From assembly GCA_020852965.1 (NCBI GenBank), contig JADYZV010000073.1:1-64000 (forward strand): DNA of 64,000 nt, in the 5' to 3' direction. The position numbers were made by a program, and so were the translations under genes. Numbering within the stretch: position 1 is the first letter of the stretch; each line of letters begins with the position of its first letter. Shown here piece after piece: positions 25,892 to 35,002 of this stretch. The notes below the pieces were generated by a model that did not search any database, was not told where the DNA came from, and worked only from the letters and a program-made list of their open reading frames with translations. This stretch comes from Pirellulaceae bacterium. Its GTDB lineage: Bacteria > Planctomycetota > Planctomycetia > Pirellulales > Pirellulaceae.

Positions 25892-26470
25892 ATGGACGCA
25901 CCTGAACTTATTATCTTTGGAGGGCCAAACGGGGCCGGTAAATCTACCTTTGCCGTTGACCATGCGGCCTCGTTGAACATTCCGTATGTCGGTGCAGATG
26001 CCATTGCGGTCGAGCTGGCACCAAATGATGTGCTGTCGGTGCGAATCAAAGCGGCAGAACTATTTCTAGAGCGAATTCAAGGAGCGGTAGCAAAACAACG
26101 CTCGTTGGTTATTGAGTCAACGCTTGCAGGAAAATCTCTGCGACGCTTCGTTGAGTCAACGAGAATTACCGGTTATCGCATTTCCATTGTGTTCGTTTTT
26201 CTTGACTCGGCTGACACTTGCGTTGCCCGTGTTCGGCAGCGAGTTCGGCTAGGGGGACATGATGTCCCAGAGGAGGATGTTCGTCGCAGATTTCAGCGTT
26301 CTGTAACCAATTTCTGGAATATCTACCGTCCGTTGGCTGATTTCTGGATGCTAGTCTATAATTCAGGGGGCGCACCAGAGAGTGTTGCTATCGGATACGA
26401 GGAAGCAGTTATTGTTCGGAACGCTGAATTATTCGACCTTTTTCAATCCTTCGAGGATGACCATGATTGA
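25892..26470 (+). CDS. zeta-toxin-like P-loop kinase
   Basis: This 192-residue protein has Walker A GGPNGAGKST (residues 10-19) followed by a strand ending in YVGADAIA, then VIESTLAGKSL, RISIVFVFLDSADTC and the Arg-rich RVRQRVRLGGHDVPEEDVRRRF, which resembles the lid of zeta-toxin/AAA-type nucleotide kinases. Zeta toxins phosphorylate UDP-GlcNAc; no epsilon antitoxin is present, but a 65-residue gene overlaps the 3' end. The ATG at 25892 is used; an in-frame TTG at 25886 is possible. No good ribosome binding site is visible. In the 269 bp upstream I see no gene or firm signal. Confidence 0.7.
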   Translation: MDAPELIIFGGPNGAGKSTFAVDHAASLNIPYVGADAIAVELAPNDVLSVRIKAAELFLERIQGAVAKQRSLVIESTLAGKSLRRFVESTRITGYRISIVFVFLDSADTCVARVRQRVRLGGHDVPEEDVRRRFQRSVTNFWNIYRPLADFWMLVYNSGGAPESVAIGYEEAVIVRNAELFDLFQSFEDDHD

Positions 26471-26660
26471 AAAATCACCTGAGTTGAAAACCTACGAGAA
26501 AGCCGATGCTCTAATGCAAGGGTTTCGCGATTCCGTACGGAATGCGCAGAAAGCAGCTCGTGACGCCGGAGTTCCTGCTGTTTTTGTGGTTAATGGCCTG
26601 CGATATTTGGCGATGCCCAGTGGTGAAATTGTTCGCCACGAAAAACAGAACGGCAGTTGA
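26463..26660 (+). CDS. small partner protein of the zeta-like kinase
   Basis: This 65-residue protein overlaps the zeta-like gene by 8 bp, with GAGGA seven bases before its ATG at 26463, so expression is coupled. It is unrecognised. It has a helical KADALMQGFRDSVRNAQKAA segment and a short beta-like VFVVNGLRYLAMPSGEIV. Toxin-first gene order and tight overlap make it a candidate antitoxin or modulator. Nothing marks it as DNA-binding. Confidence 0.6.
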   Translation: MIEKSPELKTYEKADALMQGFRDSVRNAQKAARDAGVPAVFVVNGLRYLAMPSGEIVRHEKQNGS

Positions 26661-26790
26661 TGGACCATAACCTCGAGCTCCACTGCCTGTGGCTAGAGCC
26701 GGAAAGTTCTGTTGCAATGATGCATGAACCACTTACGACCTTTTAGCAAGACTTAGGTAGCAAGATGGGGTGAAGGAAGTTTAGTATCTA

Positions 26791-26816
26791 GTCAACGTTG
26801 GAGACCAACGTACTAC
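26791..26816. repeat. family-C palindromic repeat, copy 2
   Basis: GTCAACGTTGGAGACCAACG plus TACTACG is the reverse complement of copy 1 at 16114-16139, with few changes. It lies 14 bp past the lysA stop side, in the gap between the small toxin partner and convergent lysA. CTAG at 26788-26791 precedes it. Confidence 0.75.
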
Positions 26817-26829
26817 GTTAATCGACGTG

Positions 26830-28101
26830 CTACTCTGGAATGGTTTCCAATCGCAGCAGATCATCGGCGGTTTCTCGTCGGCGAATTTCTTTCAACTGTC
26901 CGTCTTCGATGAGCACTTCGGGGACGCGATATTTACTGTTGTAATTGCTGGACATGGCGAAGCCGTAGGCACCGGCGACTTCCAGGATCAAGTAATCACC
27001 GACCGAGGCGGCGGGGAGTTGGCGGCGCGAGACAAAGCCACCCTCCTCTTGAGTAAAGATGTCTCCCGATTCACACAATGGGCCACCCACAACCACTTCT
27101 CGCTCGAGCTGCGTGGTGCTGCCGTCCCGATGAGCGACTGAGATGGGATGATAAGCACCGTACAGAATAGGCCGAGCCAAATCGTTGAAACCCGCGTCGA
27201 GCAAGTAGAAAGTGTTTTCTCCCATGGCCTTGATGGCGCGAATCTCGGCGATCAGATAACCACTCTCGGCTACCAAATAGCGGCCCGGCTCGATCTCGAG
27301 CTCAATGGCGTGACCGAATTTGTCTTGCAGCCGATTGCGGGTGGCGTGCCACAATTGATAGTACTGTTCGAGGTCGACGTACGTTTGCTCGGCCTTGTAG
27401 GGAATGGGCAGACCACCGCCAGCGCTGATGGTTTTTACCGTGCGACCAACTTCCAAGCAGGCTTGTTCCATGGCCACGCAGACTTGAGCCAAGTGTTCGA
27501 AATCGGTGCCGCTACCGATGTGCATGTGCATTCCGGTCACGCACAAGTTATTGCGGTCGGCGCGAATCAAACACTCGTCGATGGCCGTATGCCAGATACC
27601 ATGCTTGGATTGTGCTCCGCCGGTGTTGGTTTTCTGGCTGTGTCCGTGTCCGAAGCCAGGGTTAATGCGTAGGGCAATGTTGCTGCCGGGAGCCACGGCG
27701 CCGAGTTGATCGATCATGTCGGGCGAGCCGCAATTGACTGGGATATGGTGCTTGACCACCAACTCGAGCGACTCGCGGTCAAACACGTCGGCCGTGTAGA
27801 CGATACCGGAGGGATGGGAATTGGCAACAAAGCCAGCTCGCAGGGCGCGTTCGATTTCACCTGCGCTGACGGCGTCAACCACAACGCCGCTGCGCCGCAT
27901 GCGATCGAGAATGGCAATGTTGGAGAGTGCCTTCTGGGCGTAGCGTATCGCATCAAAGGCACTCAGATCGGCGATGCGCCGCGCGATCGACGCCCAATCG
28001 TAGACGTAGCATGGGGTTCCGAAGCGCTGAGCGATTTCGGCTACAGAATGTCCCGCGATCTCATTGCGTTGCGTCGAAAAGGAAGTGGTGGCTGAGGTCA
28101 T
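26830..28101 (-). CDS. lysA: diaminopimelate decarboxylase
   Basis: This 423-residue PLP enzyme makes lysine from meso-diaminopimelate, the last step of lysine biosynthesis. The PLP lysine is K57 in IRYAQKALSN. Other family signatures are HMHIGSGTD, SAGGGLPIPYK, EIEPGRYLVAESG, GGPLCESGDIF (active-site Cys at the dimer interface) and YNSKYRVPEVLI. The ATG at 28101, seven bases after AGGA, is preferred to the TTG at 28125. No other lysine gene is nearby. It converges with the zeta-like pair. Confidence 0.95.
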   Translation of the reverse strand: MTSATTSFSTQRNEIAGHSVAEIAQRFGTPCYVYDWASIARRIADLSAFDAIRYAQKALSNIAILDRMRRSGVVVDAVSAGEIERALRAGFVANSHPSGIVYTADVFDRESLELVVKHHIPVNCGSPDMIDQLGAVAPGSNIALRINPGFGHGHSQKTNTGGAQSKHGIWHTAIDECLIRADRNNLCVTGMHMHIGSGTDFEHLAQVCVAMEQACLEVGRTVKTISAGGGLPIPYKAEQTYVDLEQYYQLWHATRNRLQDKFGHAIELEIEPGRYLVAESGYLIAEIRAIKAMGENTFYLLDAGFNDLARPILYGAYHPISVAHRDGSTTQLEREVVVGGPLCESGDIFTQEEGGFVSRRQLPAASVGDYLILEVAGAYGFAMSSNYNSKYRVPEVLIEDGQLKEIRRRETADDLLRLETIPE

Positions 28102-28241
28102 GCGTGGTTCCTGCTGGGGTGGCAAACAAACTTGCTGGAGATAGGGAGTGTATAGTGGGAAGCGATGAATGCCAGTCGCCCCTTCAGGGCTTTCGCTGCA
28201 CTGTGCTCACATTCTATCGGGATTAACCCTAAAACTCACAC

Positions 28242-28273
28242 TCCTGCCGGGCAAGCCGGCGAGGGGGCGGGAT
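28242..28273. repeat. short hairpin (CCGGGCAAGCCGG type)
   Basis: TCCTGCCGGGCAAGCCGGCG contains a small stem that recurs with changes upstream of the Rrf2 gene (57529-57555, TGCCAGGCAAGCTGGCAGGG) and, inverted, at 61491-61520. It lies between rhomboid and lysA on the minus strand. Possible attenuator or REP-type remnant. Confidence 0.4.
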
Positions 28274-28304
28274 AAAAAACTGAACCGAACAAATTATGAT
28301 CGCG

Positions 28305-29192
28305 TTAGAGCTGTTTTCGCTTCTCGCGGATCTCGCGGCTGTAACGCTCCAAAAATTTTCGTTCTCGCGAAGTGAGGCTGTCTTTGCCCTCGCGGTGGAT
28401 TTTTTCCAAGATTCGATCCGACTCGGATTCGTCTTTCGAGGGTGACGCTGCTTGGTCCGCTTGCTCCACCCCGGGGCGGTGTACTTTCAATCCACGCCGA
28501 CGCTGCTTGACCTGCGTCCTCATACCATCGAACCAATGGCCCGCTGAGGAGAAATTCCATTTACCAAAAAAATAGGCAGTGGCAAAGGCGGCACCGACCA
28601 AGTGGACATCCGTTGCGACGTGTTCATTGCTGGAGAACACATTGGTAACGATGATGATAACTCCCAGCAGCCAAGCTTTGACTGGAATGATACCGTAGAG
28701 TAACAGCGTGGCCTGCGGGAACGAGTAGACGAACATCAGGGCAACAGCGGTGACTGCGCCAGAAGCGCCAATGACACTAGCCGGCCCAGCGCCTTGTCCC
28801 AATCGCAAAAGCGCCCAGACCAGTCCGCAGACGATAATGGTAACCATGTAGAAGCGGAAGAATTCCCACTTGCCATACTTGTCTTCCACATTGCGTCCCA
28901 AAAAATAGAGCGACAGCATGTTGAACAGAATATGGAAAATCGAACGTGGATCGTGGGCAAATCCATAGCTCACGAAACGATACCACTGCAGTGGATGGAA
29001 TAGCGAATCCGATCGCAGGGCGAGCAGGTCCATCAGCCCCGCTCCTGGGGCCGCACGCTGAAAGAATAGGTAGTTCATGAGGAAGACCGCCACATTGGCG
29101 AAGATCAGCAGCGTGACCATGGAGCGATTGTCCCATGGCCGCAGCGGACGTAGCTCGTCGCCTTGGTAATAGTCTCGGTCGTAGATTCCCAT
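28305..29192 (-). CDS. rhomboid-family intramembrane serine protease
   Basis: This 295-residue protein has six membrane helices and a basic, charged C-terminal tail of about 90 residues. Catalytic-type S144 lies in GASGAV and H197 in ATDVHLVGA. The helix with SIFHILFNMLSLYFLGR carries the conserved His and Asn. Rhomboids cut substrate transmembrane segments inside the membrane. The tail is rich in Lys, Arg and Glu and probably cytoplasmic. It is followed by lysA 200 bp further on the same strand. The start is the ATG at 29192 after AAGG. Confidence 0.92.
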   Translation of the reverse strand: MGIYDRDYYQGDELRPLRPWDNRSMVTLLIFANVAVFLMNYLFFQRAAPGAGLMDLLALRSDSLFHPLQWYRFVSYGFAHDPRSIFHILFNMLSLYFLGRNVEDKYGKWEFFRFYMVTIIVCGLVWALLRLGQGAGPASVIGASGAVTAVALMFVYSFPQATLLLYGIIPVKAWLLGVIIIVTNVFSSNEHVATDVHLVGAAFATAYFFGKWNFSSAGHWFDGMRTQVKQRRRGLKVHRPGVEQADQAASPSKDESESDRILEKIHREGKDSLTSRERKFLERYSREIREKRKQL

Positions 29193-29541
29193 CCGTTGTT
29201 ACCTTGGCATGTCGCTGGAGGACTAATCTTAAGCGATTGGTTTTGGCTGAGCACTAGTTGTCAGTAGTCTTCAAGTCGCTTACTGCTCGGCGCGTTGAGA
29301 AGAGGTGTCAAGAATATCCTTTCACTCAGGATACCGACAAGGGGCATTTTCCACTAACCCCTATCGAATAGCGAATGTTGGAGCTTTGCCTCAAGATTCC
29401 GCTCTGGGGCGTAGAAGCGTTCGCCAGACCGCAGAAGTCTACCGCCTGGCGGCGGTAGCTACGGTCTGACTACCGCCTGGCGACGGTAGCTACGGTCTGG
29501 ATTGTGGCAGGCCGATACCCAGTATTCTCGGTGGAGAAGCA
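29193..29541. other. non-coding region with a 31-bp tandem repeat
   Basis: No gene is visible here. Two copies of a 31-bp unit (29439-29469 and 29470-29500) begin CTACCGCCTGGCGGCGGTAG, itself a hairpin, and differ at two positions. A family-A element follows at 29542. The small CTAG at 29259-29262 resembles a family-A terminus (GAGCACTAG) without a core. Confidence 0.6.
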
Positions 29542-29674
29542 CTAGTGCTTCAATCATTCTTGTTTTTTCGGTTAGGGGTAGTGAACGAGTTTACAAGTCC
29601 CAAACCGTTAACGATTCAAAGGGACTCGCGGGCTTCGTCCACTACCGTAAATTTCAATGCGGACAGAGCACTAG
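29542..29674. repeat. family-A palindromic repeat, complete copy 4
   Basis: This 133-bp element is bounded by CTAG. The left terminus CTAGTGCTTCAATCATT is of the copy-1 type and the right terminus GGACAGAGCACTAG is of the copy-2 type, so it looks like a hybrid. The core arms are at 29578-29645 and are more diverged than usual. The final CTAG (29671-29674) contains the TAG stop codon of the minus-strand DUF4340 gene. Confidence 0.9.
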
Positions 29675-31704
29675 GGTTGCAGATTGAACCCAGGGGGCAG
29701 ACCTGGAGAGCTTTGCCCGGGGGCTGCTGGCATTGCTTGGGCTTCGTCGGGCGTGTTGGGACCGATTAGCTGATCGCGCGAGATCTTGAGCTTCTTGTAG
29801 ACTTCGTCGCTGACCACATAGTACCAGTCGGCGAAGCGCGCGTTGAGCTCTTGGACTCGGCGTCGTGCAGCGTCCATCTTCTCGTTGCGAGCGTCGATCT
29901 TGCGCTGGTTCTCCTTGGCAATCTGTTCGCGGACGAACTCGAGTTCCTCTTGCAATTCTTCATCGGTTTTGGCTGGTTCCTCAGCAGTGGGCGCATCTAC
30001 TGGAGGTTGAGTGCCTTCGGTAGCAGGCACTTCCGCAGTGGCGGCGGGAGCCTCTTCGCTATCCGCAGGGGTGGCTGGTGCCGCTTCGTCGGATTGGAAC
30101 GCGACCGGTACGATGAGCTTGCGCTTGCCGCTGGATCTCAGCGCGGTGGGTTCATTGCCGTCGGCTGCGGGGGCATCCGGTTCGGCTGGTTCCGTTGCAT
30201 CTGCATCTGCATCTGCATCTGCAGGTTGCTCCGCCGGAGTATCAGCCTCATCGTCAGCCGTTTCGGCTGGGCTATCCGCTGGCGCTTCTTGGCTGGGGGC
30301 AGCGTTTTCGTCGGCTGGGGCATCGGTAGCGGGTGGTTCCTCGGGGGCCGGGGGCTGTTCCGTCGATTCGGCTTCTACGGTCGCCGCTTCCGCAGGAGGC
30401 TCGGTGTTAGAGGGCTCCGTGGCAGTTGGGTCAGCCGATTGCTGCGGCTCAGCCGCTTTGGCTTGAGCTTCTTTTCTAGCCTGCATGTCGGCGACGGTCT
30501 CGGGGAGCGGTTCGAGATCGGGAACGGGGAACTTGGATTCGTCGAGTACTGCGGAGACCAGCAAATAGCGGCGCAGGCCACTGCTGGTGTCGTCTTCGGC
30601 TTCCGTGACACCGCTCAAGTCGGTTACCGCCTCGCCGAATCGCAGCAAGTACTTCACGCCTGCCGCCGTGCCGACTAGGGTCTCACCACCCGTGGCAAAA
30701 ATCTCGGTGCCGTTGACACCTTCCTGCGGGATGAAGCCTTGCGAGACGAGGCTTTGCAGCGATTCCTTGTTCTCCATCAACGATTTGTCAGCCTTCAAGT
30801 CAGCCGCCAAGCCCTTGGGTTTGCGACGGACGCTGACGATCTCTAAGTCTTGTACAGCATTGCGCAGGTCGTTGAGTGGCTTGTCCTGCAGTTTTTCATC
30901 GGCAGTGAGTTCCGTTTCGGACGCCTTGCCTTGGTCGTAGGTGATGAAGCGATCGAGGCTCCATGCGTTCTTGGCAGAGTCAAACGTCAGGTCTGCATCG
31001 AAATTGCGACTCATGCCATAGCCGTTCTGTGTTGGCAAAATAGCGTAGTCGCGCAGACCGACAGTCGAGATATCGAAGCTGCGGACTTCGAGCAACTGTT
31101 GGTTGATCCACTTCTTGAAGTCGGTGGTGAAAGGTTCCGTGTTGAGTTCTACGATGTACGTGGCGTCTTCGGTCGGGACGCGGACGTAGTGTTGCCCTTC
31201 GGCGCCATCGACGGCTTTGCCGATAACTAGTTCGGCCAAGACTTGATTGGCCTCTCCTTTGACTCGCACCAACTTACCAACCCCCGACTCACCCACGCTC
31301 AGTTTGTCGTCGTCAGGATTGACGACGCCGTACAGCGCGTGATCGCCGCGGTCGAGGCTAGCGACGCTGAGGATCGGCATGCTGATCAGCGGAGTGGTTG
31401 CATCGCGCACCTGCTCGGCTGCGTCGGCTGGGTAGTCCTCGTACGACGGCAGCTTCCACATGTTGGACGTTTTGTCCTTGGCAACTTCGAAGCGATCGAG
31501 CTGCCCAAGCGAATCGTCGTATTTGACGATTTGGAATGAGGTGGCTTCATTCGGATCTTCGAACTTGGCGAATACTGGCTGGCCAGTCACCTCGACTTTG
31601 AGATCGTTTTCATTGGTGATGGCGTCGGGGCGCGACCACCAGGCCAAACCCAAGCAAACGGCGGCCACCGCGGCAAATAGGGCGGACGTTTTACCTTCGT
31701 TCAC
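29671..31704 (-). CDS. DUF4340 domain-containing protein of the Gld-type ABC operon
   Basis: This 677-residue protein has a single N-terminal membrane helix (ALFAAVAAVCLGLAWW) and a DUF4340 beta-rich domain to about residue 390, including VRVPTEDATYIVEL and repeated VNPDDDKLSV-like segments. Residues about 400-590 are a low-complexity Pro/Glu/Ala-rich stretch with a DADADADA run coded by a GCATCT tandem repeat. A coiled coil near 600-640 closes the protein. DUF4340 proteins occur beside GldFG-type ABC genes and are probably a periplasmic accessory; this is inference. The start is GTG 31704 with AGGAG seven bases before. The stop is supplied by a family-A repeat. Confidence 0.75.
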   Translation of the reverse strand: MNEGKTSALFAAVAAVCLGLAWWSRPDAITNENDLKVEVTGQPVFAKFEDPNEATSFQIVKYDDSLGQLDRFEVAKDKTSNMWKLPSYEDYPADAAEQVRDATTPLISMPILSVASLDRGDHALYGVVNPDDDKLSVGESGVGKLVRVKGEANQVLAELVIGKAVDGAEGQHYVRVPTEDATYIVELNTEPFTTDFKKWINQQLLEVRSFDISTVGLRDYAILPTQNGYGMSRNFDADLTFDSAKNAWSLDRFITYDQGKASETELTADEKLQDKPLNDLRNAVQDLEIVSVRRKPKGLAADLKADKSLMENKESLQSLVSQGFIPQEGVNGTEIFATGGETLVGTAAGVKYLLRFGEAVTDLSGVTEAEDDTSSGLRRYLLVSAVLDESKFPVPDLEPLPETVADMQARKEAQAKAAEPQQSADPTATEPSNTEPPAEAATVEAESTEQPPAPEEPPATDAPADENAAPSQEAPADSPAETADDEADTPAEQPADADADADATEPAEPDAPAADGNEPTALRSSGKRKLIVPVAFQSDEAAPATPADSEEAPAATAEVPATEGTQPPVDAPTAEEPAKTDEELQEELEFVREQIAKENQRKIDARNEKMDAARRRVQELNARFADWYYVVSDEVYKKLKISRDQLIGPNTPDEAQAMPAAPGQSSPGLPPGFNLQP

Positions 31705-31782
31705 AACGGAACTCCTAATTTCATCGATTCACACGAGTTGGGTATGTAAGTGTACACGTTTAAGTATTCAGTAGTTTCCTGT

Positions 31783-31858
31783 GTAGTGGGCGAGGTTACC
31801 AGTCCGTTTTATTGGGAGACGAGTGGCAGTTTTAGGGACTCGTAACCTCGTCCACTAC
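31783..31858. repeat. family-A palindromic repeat, core-only copy 5, inside an operon
   Basis: The arms are 31783-31805 and 31836-31858 with a 30-bp loop. It lies between the GldFG and DUF4340 genes, which otherwise form one transcription unit. A 15-bp direct repeat (ATTCAAAAGGTAAGC, about 31859-31888) follows it. Confidence 0.85.
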
Positions 31859-31925
31859 ATTCAAAAGGTAAGCATTCAAAAGGTAAGCGTTCAGCGACGA
31901 TCCCGGGAAGGGCTACGGCCCAACG

Positions 31926-34880
31926 TCATTTCAAACGGTTCTTGGAGATGCCTTCGCGTTCGCGGACACGGCGCGTCACGAATACGGCGGCACCGACCAA
32001 CAGTGGCGGAATGGGCGGCAGGAAGATGGCCAGCATCTTGTAGCGGTTCTGCAGCTCGAGCACTTTACCTTCGGCCTCGCGTCGGCTGTCTTGAATTTGA
32101 GCGTCGCGTTCGCTCTCCATCTTCTCGCGGCGAATCGCCAGTTTGCGTTCCAAAGCTGCGGTCTGGACTTGGAGCTGCTGGATCATTCCGATCAGCTCTT
32201 GTTGCTTGCTGACGTTCTGGGCTCCTTCACGCTGCATACGTTCCACTTTTTCGCGGAATTTGGCCACGGCCTTTTGGTTTTCTTCCTCGGCCTCTTGCAG
32301 CTCTTTATTGAAGTCGGCTTGGAAGTCCTTCTGCTTCTGTGATTCTTCCAGGCGGTACTTTTCGGCTTGATCCTCGAACAAGCTCAATGTGATGTGCTTC
32401 GGTTCGTGACTGCGAATGGCGGGGTAGTTCTTCTCGCCAGCCAAGACGTCGACTATGTTGAGTACAAAAGTGATGTTCTGCACTCGCAAGTCGAGATCCT
32501 CGAACTGTTCGGGACGCTTGCGATTCTCGCTGAAGAAGGGGTGCAAGTAGTCGACGTCGGCCACATACACGGCTTTGATTGGGCGTGTTTCAGCCGCTTC
32601 TTCGGCCGCCTCGGCAGTCTCCGGCGGAGTAGCTGAGTCGGCTGCGTCGGATGGGGCGGCGGCGGCTTCCTCGGCTGTGGAAACGCCCTCGATTAGCACG
32701 GCCAAGGTTTGTGGACCCGTTGGCGGGCCTTGCAGTATTTGCAATTGAGCGGCCGAGGCGCTACCGCTCCGCATTTGGTTCTGCAACTCGGTAAAGCCAA
32801 TGCGTCCTGAGTTTTCGCGCGTGCTGACCAATTCTGTAATAGTCAAGTCATCGCGTTTGTCCTCTGGCTCGATCGCCCCGGCATACAGGAACATCAGTTC
32901 ACGCAGACCGTTGGTTATTGGACTCTGGGTGCTCAGATAGTCTTCCCCCTCGTTGGAACCTTCCAAGATGAATAGCCATTCGTCGTTGGCATTGGTCAGG
33001 TATTCGATCTTTGGGTGCGGGTTGTATTTTTGCCAAACGATATCTGGATTGATCCCAGTCATACTCGACTGCATGGGGATACTCAGGCCGAGCGCTTTCC
33101 ACAGGGCTTGCATGTCACCTTTGGGCTCGGGTGGGGCACCGCCGCCGAACATGGGGTTATTCTGAGCTTGTTTGGGTTCACCCGTCGCAGGAATGCCTTG
33201 GTAGACGGCGGGCATAGGATCTTCGAAGATGGCCGTTGGCACACCCGCTTTGACGGCATCGACCAAGTTCGTCAACTGCTGCGGGTTGAGCGACGAAGGT
33301 TGGACGACAAACAGCACGTCGAACTGATCGATCGAAATGGGAGAGCTAGGATCGACCCCTTCCACTTCGTATTGCTTTTCCAATTCTTCGACGATGGGCT
33401 GTTTGGGGATTTGTTGAAATCCGCCACCGGCCATCGAAAAGCCCCCCATGAAGTTGGCGTCGGTGTTGACAATCCCCAGCTTGGCGCGTTTGGGTTGCGC
33501 GACGGTGTTGATCGACCGCACCAATTCATATTCGACCGGGATACCACTTTCGAAGAAGGGGATGACTACTTTGGAAAGGCCGCTACGCACAGCGGCACCG
33601 AGCAATACTTCTTGGTCCTTGAAAGCACCCCGTTCGCGGACGCGGACGACTTGCGGTTCGATGCCATACTGCTTCTTAGCACGCAGCGCCTCGGGGCCCG
33701 AGGGTTCGATGTTGTCGTTAATTTGGACCTGCAGCTTAACGCGCTGGCTGGCTGCCATGGCAGCGAACTCCTTGAGTAGTGTCACCAAGTCGTAGCGCGT
33801 CTTGGCGTACTGTTCGGGTATGTCGGAGGAGATGTAGGCGTCGATGACGATCGGCCGCTCGGGGGCGAGCTGCCGGATGACGCGCGCCGTTGTCGGGCTG
33901 AGCGAGCTGACTTGCCCTTCGGTCGCGTCGTAGCGCAGGAAGTCATTGTTCTTCAAAAAGTAACTCAGCGAAAATACGATCAACACGAGCGCGATGATAC
34001 GACCTAGATAGTGCAGAAACTTGATGTTTCCATCCTGGCCACCACTCCAGTGGCGACGGCCGATCAGCACCATACAAAAGTACAATCCGAGCGACAGCAC
34101 CAACAGGAAAAAGGCGATCGGAGCGATGCTTACCACCCCGCGGCCAAAGTTGTCGAATTGGTGTCGAATACTGAAACTCTCGACAAGGCGTGCGTAGCCT
34201 CGCTGCCGCACGATCACATCGGCCATCGAGGCAAATACCAGCGGTGCGTTGAACAAAGCACCCAGGATAAAGCCGACCGTCAAGTTATGCGTCAAGAACG
34301 AGGCGATCATACCGATCGACAGCATCGCTAGGCCAATGAACCAATAGCCAAAATAGTTGGCAAAAAACAGTCCCGTGTCCACTTCTCCCTTGGATAGGAA
34401 TAGCAGCACGAGGAAGGTGGAGATTTGCGAGAACACCAACGAGACGGTGTAGATCGACGCAGCCGATAGATACTTGCCGATCACGATATCGAAGTCGTCG
34501 GCCGGAAGCGTCAGCAGCAATTCGTCGGTACCCTGGCGTTTCTCATCCGCCCAGATGCTCATGGTGATGGCAGGGATGAAGAACAACATGATGATCGGGA
34601 ACCAGAAATTCAATTGGTCCAGTGTTGCCAAGTTCGAATTGAAGAATTCGTGCGGCCAGAAGGCAGCCATCGAGGTTAGCAACACGAACAGGCACAGAAA
34701 GACGTAGCCCGTCGGATTGGAGAAGTAGCCGAGGAAGTTCCGCTTGAGCACGGCGTAGGTTGCTCGTTTGCCCTTGGCCAGACCGCTGATGAGCAAGAAG
34801 GCGATCAGCCCTATGACCAAGTCGATACCGAGCAGTTTTAACAAGGGAGCGATATAGCTAATGATGTCAGCAGCAAACAT
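31926..34880 (-). CDS. GldF-GldG fused ABC-transporter membrane protein
   Basis: This 984-residue protein has about six N-terminal ABC-2 helices (RNFLGYFSNPTGYVFLCLF, then MSIWADEKRQGTDELLLTLP), as in GldF. Residues about 330-850 are a soluble GldG domain (LSPTTARVIRQLAPERPIVI, QIPKQPIVEELEKQYEVE). A coiled coil of about 90 residues and a final membrane helix (MLAIFLPPIPPLLVGAAVFV) follow. In Bacteroidetes GldA-GldF-GldG is an ABC system needed for gliding; in planctomycetes the role is unknown. The matching ATPase gene lies 122 bp upstream on the same strand. Confidence 0.85.
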   Translation of the reverse strand: MFAADIISYIAPLLKLLGIDLVIGLIAFLLISGLAKGKRATYAVLKRNFLGYFSNPTGYVFLCLFVLLTSMAAFWPHEFFNSNLATLDQLNFWFPIIMLFFIPAITMSIWADEKRQGTDELLLTLPADDFDIVIGKYLSAASIYTVSLVFSQISTFLVLLFLSKGEVDTGLFFANYFGYWFIGLAMLSIGMIASFLTHNLTVGFILGALFNAPLVFASMADVIVRQRGYARLVESFSIRHQFDNFGRGVVSIAPIAFFLLVLSLGLYFCMVLIGRRHWSGGQDGNIKFLHYLGRIIALVLIVFSLSYFLKNNDFLRYDATEGQVSSLSPTTARVIRQLAPERPIVIDAYISSDIPEQYAKTRYDLVTLLKEFAAMAASQRVKLQVQINDNIEPSGPEALRAKKQYGIEPQVVRVRERGAFKDQEVLLGAAVRSGLSKVVIPFFESGIPVEYELVRSINTVAQPKRAKLGIVNTDANFMGGFSMAGGGFQQIPKQPIVEELEKQYEVEGVDPSSPISIDQFDVLFVVQPSSLNPQQLTNLVDAVKAGVPTAIFEDPMPAVYQGIPATGEPKQAQNNPMFGGGAPPEPKGDMQALWKALGLSIPMQSSMTGINPDIVWQKYNPHPKIEYLTNANDEWLFILEGSNEGEDYLSTQSPITNGLRELMFLYAGAIEPEDKRDDLTITELVSTRENSGRIGFTELQNQMRSGSASAAQLQILQGPPTGPQTLAVLIEGVSTAEEAAAAPSDAADSATPPETAEAAEEAAETRPIKAVYVADVDYLHPFFSENRKRPEQFEDLDLRVQNITFVLNIVDVLAGEKNYPAIRSHEPKHITLSLFEDQAEKYRLEESQKQKDFQADFNKELQEAEEENQKAVAKFREKVERMQREGAQNVSKQQELIGMIQQLQVQTAALERKLAIRREKMESERDAQIQDSRREAEGKVLELQNRYKMLAIFLPPIPPLLVGAAVFVTRRVREREGISKNRLK

Positions 34881-34937
34881 AGTGGCTTCTGTTTAATTTC
34901 GGGAGTGTAGTGGGTTTGTTGCAGGTAGTTGGTGGGC

Positions 34938-34970
34938 GGGGCCCTCCCCGGGCCCGATAGCCCGACCCTC
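34938..34970. repeat. GC-rich hairpin between the ATPase and permease genes
   Basis: CCCTCCCCGGGCCCGATAGC followed by CCGACCCTCCCGC contains overlapping GGGCC/GGCCC and CGGG/CCCG pairings, so the transcript can fold strongly. It may set the ratio of ATPase to permease. Confidence 0.35.
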
Positions 34971-35002
34971 CCGCACGCGCGAGGGTACGTAATTAATTCA
35001 AG

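Noticed and set aside
29851..30678. 275-codon frame on the plus strand opposite DUF4340
   Set aside because: It is Gly/Arg/Phe-rich because it mirrors the Pro/Glu/Ala-rich low-complexity stretch; the minus-strand gene has the operon context and start signals.
33015..33779. 254-codon plus-strand frame opposite the GldFG gene
   Set aside because: A mirror of GldG coding sequence, with no independent start signal.
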